The notes beneath the pieces were generated by a model. It saw only the letters and a program-made list of their open reading frames with translations. It ran no database searches and had not been told where the DNA came from. The translations under genes and the position numbers were made by a program. From positions 13,976 through 77,975 of the forward strand of contig CAJTJC010000009.1 in the NCBI GenBank assembly GCA_910576655.1: a DNA stretch of 64,000 nucleotides. The letters run 5' to 3'. Position 1 is the stretch's first letter. Every line of letters starts with the position of its first letter. This document shows, one piece after another, positions 8,094-16,158 of the stretch. The stretch is from an uncultured Christensenella sp. (GTDB lineage: Bacteria > Bacillota > Clostridia > Christensenellales > Borkfalkiaceae).

Positions 8094-9199
8094 GTGGAAT
8101 TTACGTACATATTCCCTTTTGTAAAAGTAAATGCAGGTACTGCGATTTTGCGTCGTTTCCCGACAAGATAGGCTTTGCCGAAAGCTATATGGCGTGCGTC
8201 TACCGCGAAATGTCAAAGCGGAAAAACGAGCTTAAAAATTACAAATTCGATACGCTGTATATAGGCGGCGGCACGCCGTCGGTCGTGGACGAAAATTATA
8301 TAGCTATGCTTATTGCGTCGGCAAAAAAGAATTTCAATCTTGCGCCCGACGCGGAAATTACCATTGAAATGAACCCCGGCACGGTCAGCGCGGGTAAGAT
8401 TGCCGCATACAAAAAAAGCGGCATAAACCGCTTTTCGGTGGGGCTTCAAACCGCCGTAGACGCCCAGCTTGAAGATATAGGCAGAATACATAATTTAAAG
8501 GACTTCGAAAACTGCGCCCGTCTTTTGAAGGGCGAAAATTTCAGCGTCGATATAATGATAGGCTTAAAGGGTCAGACTGAGGCGGATATAGAAAAGAGTA
8601 TTTCCGTCGCGGCAAATTCTGGTGCAAGTCATATTTCCGTTTACGCGTTGACGCCCGAGGACGGAACGCCGATATATACCGACTATTTAAACGGCGAGCT
8701 GCCCGACGGCGACGAGGTGGCAGGTCAGTACGCTTACGCGGCAGATAAGCTTTCGAAGCTCGGTTTCGAAAGGTACGAGGTTTCCAATTTCTGTAAAAGG
8801 GGCAAAGAGAGCCGCCATAATTTAAACTACTGGCGCAGGGGCGAGTATATCGGCTTCGGCGTTTCGGCGTCGTCGTGTATCAATAACGTGCGCTTTACCA
8901 ACACTTTTGACTTGGACGAATATTTCAAGTGCATACTGTCGGATAACTTCGCGGTGATAGATAGCGAAAAAATAGACGAAAACGGTCAAAAAGAAGAGTA
9001 TATTATGCTTGCGCTGCGCACTGCGAGCGGCATAAATTTAAGCGAGTACCGCGCAAATTTCGGCGTCGGGTTCGAGGAAGAGTATGCCGACACGCTTGCA
9101 AAGCTTGCGCCTTTTTTCGAAAAAAAGAACGGCAGAGTGTTTATCCGCCCGGAGCATTTGTACGTACAAAACAGCATAATAATCAATTTTTTTAAGTAA
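8090..9199 (+). CDS. hemW: HemW-type radical SAM protein
   Basis: The ATG at 8090 is chosen over a GTG at 8081 because AGGTGG precedes it and it overlaps the previous stop as ATGA. The 369-residue product starts MSGIYVHIPFCKSKCRYCDF with the CxxxCxxC [4Fe-4S] radical-SAM motif. GGGTPS, EMNPGT and the C-terminal HemW domain (FGVSASSCINNVR) follow. The family inserts haem or is related to oxygen-independent coproporphyrinogen III oxidase. HemW often follows lepA in Bacillota, as here. Confidence 0.93.
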   Translation: MSGIYVHIPFCKSKCRYCDFASFPDKIGFAESYMACVYREMSKRKNELKNYKFDTLYIGGGTPSVVDENYIAMLIASAKKNFNLAPDAEITIEMNPGTVSAGKIAAYKKSGINRFSVGLQTAVDAQLEDIGRIHNLKDFENCARLLKGENFSVDIMIGLKGQTEADIEKSISVAANSGASHISVYALTPEDGTPIYTDYLNGELPDGDEVAGQYAYAADKLSKLGFERYEVSNFCKRGKESRHNLNYWRRGEYIGFGVSASSCINNVRFTNTFDLDEYFKCILSDNFAVIDSEKIDENGQKEEYIMLALRTASGINLSEYRANFGVGFEEEYADTLAKLAPFFEKKNGRVFIRPEHLYVQNSIIINFFK

Positions 9200-9238
9200 A
9201 TTTAATTTAAGCTTTGTAATTTTTTTAGAAAAAAATTA

Positions 9239-9267
9239 TTGAAATTGTCAAACAACCGTGATATAAT
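9239..9267 (+). promoter_or_regulatory. Promoter of large surface protein
   Basis: TTGAAA (9239-9244), 17 bp, TATAAT (9262-9267). The start codon at 9287 has AGGTG upstream. An apparent TTG start at 9239 is the -35 box itself. Confidence 0.75.
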
Positions 9268-9286
9268 TAGAAAACAGGTGATAATT

Positions 9287-11827
9287 ATGTCGAAAAATAC
9301 AATCATAAATAAGAAAAAAATAGGGGGGGGGAGCGCCCCTTATAGTGTAAGTCAAAGCAGAAGGCTTTGGCTGTCGTTAATAATGTCATTTTTATGTGCT
9401 GCACTGTCGTGCTGCACATTTTTGTTGTCCTTTGAATGCGGGAAAAGCGTATCGGCGCAGACTGAAAAAACGGCGGAAATACCGCCCTGTCCCTGCCACG
9501 ATGGCGCCGACCCGTTAGGTTCGGGCAACGGAGGAGAGTTGAATACCGGCAATTACTGTCTTGAAGGTGACGTTGAACACTCGGTGGTAATTTATATCAG
9601 CGGTACGGTAAATCTTTGTCTTAACGGATATAAGTTCAAACATACGGGCAATTCTGAGGCATTTAAAGTGCACGCCGGAGCAACTTTGAACTTATTTGAC
9701 TGCGGAAACGACGAAGCGCATAAGCACTATTACGAAAAAGGGTCTGACGGCGTATATAATTTTACTCAAGAGGAAACAGATTCTTACCTTACGGGCGGTG
9801 TTATCTGCGGGGGAACCTGTGCGGTTTCTTACGTTAATCCCGGCGCTAATTTTAATATGTACGGCGGTAATCTGGCAGGTAATAAGGGTTTCTATTACGG
9901 AGCCGTATTCGTAACAACCTTTAATATGTACGGCGGAAAAATCTGTGGAAATTCCGGATACACTGCCGGCGGCGTATATGTCAATGTCGGTGCGACTTTT
10001 GATATGTACGGCGGTGAAATTACCGATAACAGCACGACGTATTGGGGCAGTGGCGGAGGAGTACATAGTAGCGGTTCGTTTACTGTTTCCGGTTCGGCAA
10101 AAATTTACGGTAATACAATCCCCTCCCCGAACTATGATAAAATATTGGTAAACAATCTTTGTTTGCAAAATAAAATAAACGTAGGCGAACTCAACGAAGA
10201 TGCATATATAGGGACGTCTGTCAAAAACGGAAGCTTTAATTACCTTGATGGCAGTTTTATAGGTACAAACAATTCCGGTAAGGATGTCGATTATTTGCTT
10301 GAACATAATTTTTTTGACGATACGGGCGAGCACGTACACAGTTTAGGCGAATTAATAGCCGAAGTGCCCGCAACGTGTTCTTCAACGGGAATGCAGGCTC
10401 ACTATACCTGTACTGTTTCCGGTTGTGACGCTTACTTCGATTCTTCGAAGACAAAAGTATCAAAGCAAACGCTTGAAATACCTACTGCAGAGCATTCGCC
10501 TGAAAAGGTTGAGGGCAGACCTGCGACGTGTACCGAGGACGGATTGACGGACGGTGAAAAATGTTCGGTCTGCCGGACCGTTATTAAGGAACAGCAGACA
10601 ATACCCCGGACGGGGCACAATTATGAAAAGAGCGGGGAAAAGCCGCCTACTGAAACCGAAGCGGGATATACGGAGTATACCTGCGCAAACTGCGGGGACA
10701 GTTATAAGGATACGATACCCGAGACGGGACATACGCACGATTACAAGGCGGAAGTCGTTCTGCCCGATTGCACTGAACAGGGTTATACCGTTTATACCTG
10801 TGCGGGCTGCGAAGACAGCTACGAAGACGATTATACGGACGCGCTCGGGCACAACCTGACTCAAACGGAGGTTAAGGCAACGTGCGAGGACGGCGGTTAT
10901 ATCAGACATTCCTGTACCCGTTGCGATTATTCCTACGACGATAATGAAATGCCGGCGCTCGGGCACGACTATTCAGACGGACTGTCGCGCTGGGAATGGG
11001 CGGAAAATTATTTTAACGCAAAGGCTATTTTCGAGTGTACGAGAGGTGATAACCATTCCGAAGAGGTATCCGCCGAGGTGGACGAGGAGCGCACGACGGC
11101 GACCTGTACGCAGGCAGGGGATGTTACGTTTATAGCGATTGTAATATTCGAAGGCATAACGTATAGCGATACGCGAGAGGTAACGGGTACTACCGTACCG
11201 CACAAATACGTTCTCGGGGAATGGGTATGGAACGGAGCGGAAAGCGCGAGCGTGACGTATACCTGCTCGGTATGCGGTGACAGCGGAAGCGCAACGGGCG
11301 AAGCGAAGGAAGAGAGGACGGAGCCGACTTGCGAAACGGACGGAGCTGTAACGTATACCGTAACTGTGGAATACCCGTATTTGCAGAAGGCAACGGACGT
11401 AAAGATAGAACCGATACCCGCAACGGGACACGAATTTACGGCTGAATGGATATGGAGCGAAGATAATAAGGCGATCGTGACTATAACGTGCGGAAAGTGC
11501 GAAGAGAGCGAACAGCCCGAAGTTAATATAGTTTACGACGAAGAAAGCAAAACGTATACCGCTACTGCGGAATATGGCGGAATGGTATTTTCCGATACTA
11601 AAACGGTAACGCAGACCTCGCCTGACGAACCCGACAATCCCGACGGTACGGACGGCACTGACGGCGCAAACAGCGGATTTCCTTGGATACTTATATTGAT
11701 AGGCGGATTGCTGTTACTGCTTTTCATAATAATACTTATAATTATTTTAAAACGCAGGCCGTCCGAAGAAGAGGAAGAATACGACTACGACGAAGAGGAC
11801 GACGAGGACTACGACGACGATTATTAA
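9287..11827 (+). CDS. Large cell-surface protein: beta-helix repeats, Cys-rich repeats, C-terminal membrane anchor
   Basis: About 846 residues. A positively charged N-terminus is followed by a hydrophobic signal segment (SLIMSFLCAALSCCTFLLSF). Residues about 90-330 contain glycine-rich repeats with FNMYGG and FDMYGG, typical of right-handed beta-helix surface proteins. Residues about 340-560 contain repeats with ATCTEDG, YTCANCGDSY and TGH, in which CxxC pairs and His recur. Two or three larger repeats with EWxW, TCSVCG and TYTVTVEY follow. The C-terminus has one transmembrane helix (WILILIGGLLLLLFIIILII), then a short basic stretch and a Glu/Asp/Tyr tail. Likely an adhesin or surface sensor. 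A G9 tract lies at codons 13-15. Confidence 0.8.
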   Translation: MSKNTIINKKKIGGGSAPYSVSQSRRLWLSLIMSFLCAALSCCTFLLSFECGKSVSAQTEKTAEIPPCPCHDGADPLGSGNGGELNTGNYCLEGDVEHSVVIYISGTVNLCLNGYKFKHTGNSEAFKVHAGATLNLFDCGNDEAHKHYYEKGSDGVYNFTQEETDSYLTGGVICGGTCAVSYVNPGANFNMYGGNLAGNKGFYYGAVFVTTFNMYGGKICGNSGYTAGGVYVNVGATFDMYGGEITDNSTTYWGSGGGVHSSGSFTVSGSAKIYGNTIPSPNYDKILVNNLCLQNKINVGELNEDAYIGTSVKNGSFNYLDGSFIGTNNSGKDVDYLLEHNFFDDTGEHVHSLGELIAEVPATCSSTGMQAHYTCTVSGCDAYFDSSKTKVSKQTLEIPTAEHSPEKVEGRPATCTEDGLTDGEKCSVCRTVIKEQQTIPRTGHNYEKSGEKPPTETEAGYTEYTCANCGDSYKDTIPETGHTHDYKAEVVLPDCTEQGYTVYTCAGCEDSYEDDYTDALGHNLTQTEVKATCEDGGYIRHSCTRCDYSYDDNEMPALGHDYSDGLSRWEWAENYFNAKAIFECTRGDNHSEEVSAEVDEERTTATCTQAGDVTFIAIVIFEGITYSDTREVTGTTVPHKYVLGEWVWNGAESASVTYTCSVCGDSGSATGEAKEERTEPTCETDGAVTYTVTVEYPYLQKATDVKIEPIPATGHEFTAEWIWSEDNKAIVTITCGKCEESEQPEVNIVYDEESKTYTATAEYGGMVFSDTKTVTQTSPDEPDNPDGTDGTDGANSGFPWILILIGGLLLLLFIIILIIILKRRPSEEEEEYDYDEEDDEDYDDDY
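9323..9331 (+). repeat. Homopolymeric G9 tract inside surface-protein ORF
   Basis: Nine consecutive G, preceded by an A7 run at 9314-9320, lie at codons 13-15 of the surface-protein gene. With eight or ten G the frame reaches a stop within eight codons after the tract (TAA and TAG respectively). This is the structure of a slipped-strand on/off switch. Confidence 0.8.
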
Positions 11828-11866
11828 AAAAATAGCCGAAGCGGGTTAACCGCTTCGGCTATTTTT
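11828..11866. terminator. Strong bidirectional terminator
   Basis: A 17-bp perfect stem (11828-11844 with 11850-11866) with a 5-nt loop. A and T runs lie at the ends, serving both convergent genes. Confidence 0.9.
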
Positions 11867-12509
11867 ATCCGATTTGTTTGGTGGCTATCACCGTTCCGCG
11901 CTCGCCGTCAACGAGGTAGGCGGTTATGCGTTTTTCTCTGTCGCATACGCCCACGTAATAGTAGCAGCCGTCGTCGTAAAGCAGGCGCACCATAATTTCC
12001 GCAAGGAATACGTCGCGTTGGGTCAGCGAGGCGAACAGCTCGCCGTCGTGCTCGACCGCGCATTTAATCGCTTCCTCGCAGCTTATAACGCCGTCGTAAA
12101 GCACGCTTACCGCCGTGTATTCCGCGCTCTTGCCGTCGTAGGCAAGCGTAACCGCAACGCTCTCGCCCGTGATGCTTGCACCCGTGCTAAGATAGTAACA
12201 GTTTTCTACCGACTTATAATTCATTTGTCCGTCGATACCCGCGACGGATACGTTAACCTCGTCGTAGTTCGTCGGAAGCTTTACGAAAATTTCGCAAAAG
12301 TCGCTGACCTCGCCCTTTATTCCGTCCACGGAATAGGGGTTCTCGCGTTCGGAAACGTATATCTTTATTTCGAACCCGTCGTTCGAATACAGATAGATAT
12401 TGCTGCGCTTTTCCGAAACGAAGCTTAAATAATCAACCTGCTTTTTGCAACCGCTCAAAAAGCATACCGCCGCAACGGCGGCAAAAAACGCGCACAAAAA
12501 TTTCTTCAT
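11865..12509 (-). CDS. Lipoprotein of unknown function
   Basis: 214 residues with a lipoprotein signal peptide (MKKFLCAFFAAVAAVCFLSGC; lipobox LSGC, acylated Cys at residue 21). The mature part is mixed alpha/beta with many Tyr and Asp and no recognised motif. It would be anchored on the outer face of the membrane. Upstream on the minus strand a TATATT box lies 5 bp before the ATG and there is no Shine-Dalgarno site; the -35 is poor. Possibly another short-leader transcript. Confidence 0.7.
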   Translation of the reverse strand: MKKFLCAFFAAVAAVCFLSGCKKQVDYLSFVSEKRSNIYLYSNDGFEIKIYVSERENPYSVDGIKGEVSDFCEIFVKLPTNYDEVNVSVAGIDGQMNYKSVENCYYLSTGASITGESVAVTLAYDGKSAEYTAVSVLYDGVISCEEAIKCAVEHDGELFASLTQRDVFLAEIMVRLLYDDGCYYYVGVCDREKRITAYLVDGERGTVIATKQIG

Positions 12510-12559
12510 ACTTAAATATATTTACGAAACGCGATAATAAGAATATATTTTTTAAACAG

Positions 12560-12588
12560 TTGCATTTTGGCGTGCGCTATGGTAAAAT
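12560..12588 (+). promoter_or_regulatory. Promoter of TPR-like membrane protein gene
   Basis: TTGCAT, 17 bp, TAAAAT. The expected +1 is about 10 nt before the ATG at 12605. No Shine-Dalgarno sequence fits in this very short leader. Confidence 0.65.
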
Positions 12589-12604
12589 TATTTTACTTCA
12601 ACTT

Positions 12605-13183
12605 ATGAACAAGGTCGTTATAAAAGCTGCAACAATCACGGTCGGCGCGCTTGCCGCCGCGGGAATATTGATTTTTTCGCTGTGGATACTCATTTCTCCG
12701 CAGTCTATGGCTGCGGTCAGCGAAAGGCTGGGTAATTACGGCTTTGCGGTGACCTGCGCCGATTTAAAGTATAAATATTCGGGCGACAGCTACGACCTTG
12801 CCCGCTGCTGCGAGGACAGCATACTTTCGGGCGACGACGGGCTCGTATTGAAATACTGCGGTCAGCTCGTAGAAAAAGAGGACTTCGACGGGGTCTGCCG
12901 CCGCAGGGACGAAGAGCTTGCCCGAACCGAATTCGGCTCTTACACGCTGAAATACAATACGTATATTATAAGTAATCTCGCCGTTTCGCAGTATCGCGCG
13001 GGCGACCTTGAAAAGGCGGTAGCGACCGCCGAAAGCGGGGAAGAGGTAGAGTGTTTCAGAAAGCTTGTAATAGAAATACGGCTGAGCGGGTCGGCAAGCG
13101 ATACGGCGGCGCTGCTAACGCTGCCCACCAGGCTGGACGCAATAGAATATATAAAGGGGCTTTTAAGCCTTCCCTTAAAGTAA
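12605..13183 (+). CDS. Membrane-anchored protein with helical, TPR-like region
   Basis: 192 residues. One N-terminal membrane segment (about residues 8-33) is followed by a helical domain with regularly spaced Tyr, Ala and Leu (LKYKYSGDSYDLARCCEDSIL, then SQYRAGDLEKAVATAES), which looks like tetratricopeptide-type helical pairs. The TTG at 12560 that would extend the frame is the -35 box. Function unknown. Confidence 0.6.
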   Translation: MNKVVIKAATITVGALAAAGILIFSLWILISPQSMAAVSERLGNYGFAVTCADLKYKYSGDSYDLARCCEDSILSGDDGLVLKYCGQLVEKEDFDGVCRRRDEELARTEFGSYTLKYNTYIISNLAVSQYRAGDLEKAVATAESGEEVECFRKLVIEIRLSGSASDTAALLTLPTRLDAIEYIKGLLSLPLK

Positions 13184-13187
13184 ATAA

Positions 13188-13217
13188 CCGCCGCGCGATA
13201 ACGCGCGGCGGCTTTTG
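13188..13217 (+). terminator. GC-rich terminator hairpin, first of two tandem copies
   Basis: CCGCCGCGCG/CGCGCGGCGG stem with loop ATAA, followed by CTTTTG. The sequence recurs 20 bp downstream, see the next entry. Confidence 0.8.
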
Positions 13218-13224
13218 TTTGCCC

Positions 13225-13248
13225 CGCGTTATCGCGCGGCGGCTTTTT
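13225..13248. repeat. Second copy of the terminator arm, overlapping the end of the ECF gene
   Basis: CGCGTTATCGCGCGGCGG (13225-13242) followed by CTTTTTT is the reverse complement of 13188-13205 and repeats the right arm of the first hairpin. On the minus strand it encodes the last residues of the ECF S-component (MKKAAAR) and its stop. Alternative long-range pairing between the two copies is possible. Confidence 0.65.
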
Positions 13249-13975
13249 TCATAACGGCGGTCAACGGCCCGAACAGCGTTGCGCACGTTACGGCGGCGCA
13301 GACCGTCTGCGGCAGCATTGCCGTAAAGGACGCATAGAAATACGCCAGCGCGGTCAGCTTGGAATATCCGAAAATAAGAGGGGTTATGATGTCGTCGAAC
13401 AGGGTGAATATCACCGTCATAGCCGCGCCCGCGCTTGCAACCACTATAATTTTCAGCGTCTCGTACCTGCCCTTTACGGCAGAGAAAAACACAAAATCGT
13501 ATATCGCGCATAGCCCTATGCAAAGCGCGAAAACCACCCAAAGCAGCACCTTGACGGTAACGGCGTAAATTTCGGCAACCTTTATCGCGTCTGTAAAGTA
13601 ACACGCCGCGCATACCGCCGCAGCGCAAATCAGCGCGGCGTTCAACGCTATAAGGCAAATCGGCGAGGAAAAGCTTTTGCATCGCCCGAGCAGCCCCGAA
13701 ACGGCGGCGAGCAGCGGATAATATATTAAATAAAGTATTATCACGGTCGGGTAAAATCCGAACACGAAGCACCTTAAAAGGGAGAACGCCACCGCGCATA
13801 TCGCGCCCCGCCGCACCCCGAAGGAAAAGGAAAAGGCTATCAATATAACCGTAACTATTTCCACGCCCGCAACGAACGAAAAAACGAACTGCGCGCCGAT
13901 TAGCAGCGCGCAAGTAATCGCGATATATGCAATCTCTGCGGTGAGAGAAATTTTTTTCCGTTCGGGCTTTACCAT
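13229..13975 (-). CDS. ECF transporter S-component-like membrane protein
   Basis: The ATG at 13975 is preferred because it overlaps the stop of the upstream lipoprotein gene (ATGGTAA); longer frames are that gene's shadow. The 248-residue protein has about six hydrophobic helices. The N-terminal part has the S-component pattern: a cluster EIAYIAITCALLIGAQ, then FGVRRGAICAVAFSLLRCFVFGF and YYPLLAAVSGLLG. S-components bind a vitamin or similar small ligand and work with a shared EcfAA'T module, which is not in this window. The adjacent DUF4430 lipoprotein suggests a cobalamin-like or other cofactor ligand. Confidence 0.75.
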   Translation of the reverse strand: MVKPERKKISLTAEIAYIAITCALLIGAQFVFSFVAGVEIVTVILIAFSFSFGVRRGAICAVAFSLLRCFVFGFYPTVIILYLIYYPLLAAVSGLLGRCKSFSSPICLIALNAALICAAAVCAACYFTDAIKVAEIYAVTVKVLLWVVFALCIGLCAIYDFVFFSAVKGRYETLKIIVVASAGAAMTVIFTLFDDIITPLIFGYSKLTALAYFYASFTAMLPQTVCAAVTCATLFGPLTAVMKKAAAR

Positions 13976-14427
13976 GAGTATTCGTAGTGCTCGTAAACCA
14001 AAGCGTATGTGCCGTTTTCTATGCAGGGCAGTGCGGAAACGCCGTAGCTTGCCTTGTACAGCGTCGTGTCGCCGTATACGCAAGTTTCGCCGTCGCCCGC
14101 GTAAATTACGCCGCCGTGCACCGTAAAGTCGATATAAACTGTCCAGGCGTAGCCCTCGGACGAGCTCGGCGAAGAGGAAATAACCTCGTTTTCCTTGCCG
14201 TTTACCGAGGTTATGAAAAGTCCGTAGTCGCCTTTTTCGCCCTCGTAGGTCAGCTTGCCTTCGTCCTTCAAAAGCGCGAGGTAGTCTTCAAGCGTTTCGC
14301 ACGCCGCTTCGGGGACGATAATTACGGCTGTTTCGTCGTCTATTACGGTTGTTTTAACGGGTGTTTTTGCGCAGCCTGCGGCTAAAAATACAACCGCAAG
14401 CGCCGCTATCGGGACGAGTTTTTTCAT
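13969..14427 (-). CDS. DUF4430-type lipoprotein
   Basis: 152 residues with a lipobox (LAAGC) and a mature domain containing YEGEKGDYGLFITSVNG, YAWTVYIDF and the C-terminal NGTYALVYE. These match the DUF4430 (transcobalamin-like C-terminal) domain. It is probably an extracellular ligand-capture partner of the ECF S-component encoded immediately downstream with a 7-bp overlap. Translation starts 6 bp after the -10 box with no Shine-Dalgarno site. Confidence 0.75.
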   Translation of the reverse strand: MKKLVPIAALAVVFLAAGCAKTPVKTTVIDDETAVIIVPEAACETLEDYLALLKDEGKLTYEGEKGDYGLFITSVNGKENEVISSSPSSSEGYAWTVYIDFTVHGGVIYAGDGETCVYGDTTLYKASYGVSALPCIENGTYALVYEHYEYSW

Positions 14428-14433
14428 AATTAA

Positions 14434-14462
14434 ATTGTACGATTTTTGTCCGCTTATGTCAA
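14434..14462 (-). promoter_or_regulatory. Leaderless-type promoter of DUF4430-ECF operon
   Basis: On the minus strand: TTGACA (14462-14457), 17 bp, TACAAT (14439-14434), 6 bp, ATG. Its -35 is separated by only 4 bp from the -35 of the divergent alr promoter. Together the two boxes form an inverted repeat TCAA..TTGA. Confidence 0.8.
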
Positions 14463-14466
14463 CCGT

Positions 14467-14496
14467 TTGACTTTAATGCCGCCGATATAATATAAT
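14467..14496 (+). promoter_or_regulatory. Promoter of alr-rsmD-coaD-aroF-pheA unit
   Basis: TTGACT (14467-14472), 18 bp, TATAAT (14491-14496). A leader of about 30 nt without a clear Shine-Dalgarno precedes the ATG at 14535. Confidence 0.7.
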
Positions 14497-14534
14497 GTAA
14501 CCGAATTATCTTCGCGCGCATATTTATATACGGT

Positions 14535-15503
14535 ATGCAAAAAACGCTTTCCGTAATAGATTTACGCGCCGTCAGGGCGAACGCAGAAAGGATAAAAGAG
14601 CTTGCGTGCGGCAGCGAGTTCTGGGCGGTTGTCAAAGCCGACGCTTACGGGCACGGCGCGGAAGAGGTGTCGCGCAGTATCGAGGATATTGCCGACGGTT
14701 TTTGCGTTGCAATCGTCGAAGAGGGGATTGCCCTGCGCGTTGCCGGCATAACCAAGCCAGTGCTCGTATTTACGCCTCCGCTCGACGGCTACGACGCCGC
14801 AAGGGCAAGGGAATACGGCCTGACCGTTACCGTCAATTCGGCCGAAACGGCGCGCCTTTGCCGAGGCATCGCCTGCCACGTAAAGGTAAATACGGGCATG
14901 AACAGAATGGGCTGCGGCATTTCCGAGCTGCCCGAAATTCTGAATATTGCCGCAGACTGCGCGGAGGGGGTATATTCGCATCTCTACGCCCCGCACGACA
15001 ATATAGCAAGCGCGGCTCAGCTCGCCCTGTTCGAGCGGGCGGCGCGCTTCGTAAAAACTTATCGCCCTACGGCGGTTGCGCATCTTTCGGCAAGCGGGGG
15101 ACTGCTGCGCGGAGGACGGTACCTTTTCGACGGCGTCAGGGCGGGAATACTACTCTACGGCTATGCGCCATACGGCTTCGAAGCGGACGTCAAGCCTGCG
15201 TTAAAGGTCTACGCGCGGCGCGCGCAGACGACGCGGTTTTCGGGCGGCGGCATAGGCTACAACCGCGCCGACAAACGGTACGGCGAGCTGGGCGTCTACA
15301 GGTGCGGCTATGCCGACGGGTTTTCGCGCACGGTGCCGCTCGGTGAAAAGACGCTTTGTATGGACAGCTTTATTTCTCAATGCCGCGAGGATATTACGTG
15401 CGTTATGGAAAACGCGGACGAGTATGCGGCGCGGCTCGCAACCATTTCTTACGAGGTGCTTACAAGCGTGACCCGCCGAAGCGAAAGAATATACCTACGG
15501 TAG
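14535..15503 (+). CDS. alr: Alanine racemase
   Basis: 322 residues. The N-terminal TIM barrel has the PLP-binding motif AVVKADAYGHG (Schiff-base Lys about residue 35), then HVKVNTGMNRMG and the DGVRAGILLYGY segment. The C-terminal beta domain has GYNRADKRYGELGVYRCGYADGF (catalytic Tyr region) and ends with the typical YEVLTSVTRR. It is shorter than the usual 365-390 residues, mainly through tightened loops; all catalytic landmarks seem present. It makes D-alanine for peptidoglycan. Confidence 0.92.
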   Translation: MQKTLSVIDLRAVRANAERIKELACGSEFWAVVKADAYGHGAEEVSRSIEDIADGFCVAIVEEGIALRVAGITKPVLVFTPPLDGYDAARAREYGLTVTVNSAETARLCRGIACHVKVNTGMNRMGCGISELPEILNIAADCAEGVYSHLYAPHDNIASAAQLALFERAARFVKTYRPTAVAHLSASGGLLRGGRYLFDGVRAGILLYGYAPYGFEADVKPALKVYARRAQTTRFSGGGIGYNRADKRYGELGVYRCGYADGFSRTVPLGEKTLCMDSFISQCREDITCVMENADEYAARLATISYEVLTSVTRRSERIYLR

Positions 15504-15552
15504 TAGGCAAATTCTCGGCGGACAAGCTTTTTAAAAAAAAGGATATACTATT

Positions 15553-16158
15553 ATGGAACTAAACTCACGGCAAAAGCGGCAGCGCGTCCTGCTTGAAATA
15601 AAAGATTTTCTTGCGGGGGCGGCGTTTCCGTTCATGCTTCAGCTGGTGCTCAGCGCGTCGGTAATTCTCTTTGCCGACTACAACGACGAGCCCGTCATTC
15701 AGGGCTTCGCGCTTGCCGCCGGCGAAATAATGCTGATTGCCGCATATTTTATTTTCGGCAGGCAGAACGGCGTTTCGGCGTACAGAAAAACGGTTCTGAC
15801 GCAAAAAAAGCGCGATATGCAGGTAAACGACGTTAAGGTCTACTACAAGACGGGCGAATACGCGCTTTGGAAGGGCTTTGCAATCGGCGCGCTTTCGGTG
15901 GTGCCGTTCGTTATTTTTCAGCTTATCGAGTGCGTCGCGCCAAACACCGCGTGCGGGTTTTTGTTGAAATACGCGTTCGGCTGGGCGGCTTACCCGTTCA
16001 TAGTGTTCGGCGTTAAAGCGCAGTGGCTCAACTTTATATGGATTGTCATTCCGATAGGCGTACACGCCGCGTCGTACTACTACGGCGGGTTTAAGGAAAA
16101 AAAGCGTCAGCAGGTCGTTGCGCAGGCTCAGGAAATCAAGGACAAGAAAAAGAAATGA
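15553..16158 (+). CDS. Integral membrane protein of unknown function
   Basis: 201 residues with about four hydrophobic segments (residues about 22-42, 50-70, 105-125 and 145-180), a basic loop after the second and a Lys-rich C-terminus. I do not recognise the family. The stop overlaps rsmD by ATGA, so it belongs to the alr-to-pheA operon. The Shine-Dalgarno is weak (AAAAGGAT). Confidence 0.65.
   Translation: MELNSRQKRQRVLLEIKDFLAGAAFPFMLQLVLSASVILFADYNDEPVIQGFALAAGEIMLIAAYFIFGRQNGVSAYRKTVLTQKKRDMQVNDVKVYYKTGEYALWKGFAIGALSVVPFVIFQLIECVAPNTACGFLLKYAFGWAAYPFIVFGVKAQWLNFIWIVIPIGVHAASYYYGGFKEKKRQQVVAQAQEIKDKKKK

Noticed and set aside
9239..9286. Extended N-terminus of the surface protein from TTG 9239
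   Set aside because: The TTG is the -35 box and the -10 lies inside the extension; ATG 9287 has its own AGGTG.
12560..12604. TTG start for the TPR-like membrane protein
   Set aside because: It coincides with the -35 box; ATG 12605 follows the -10.
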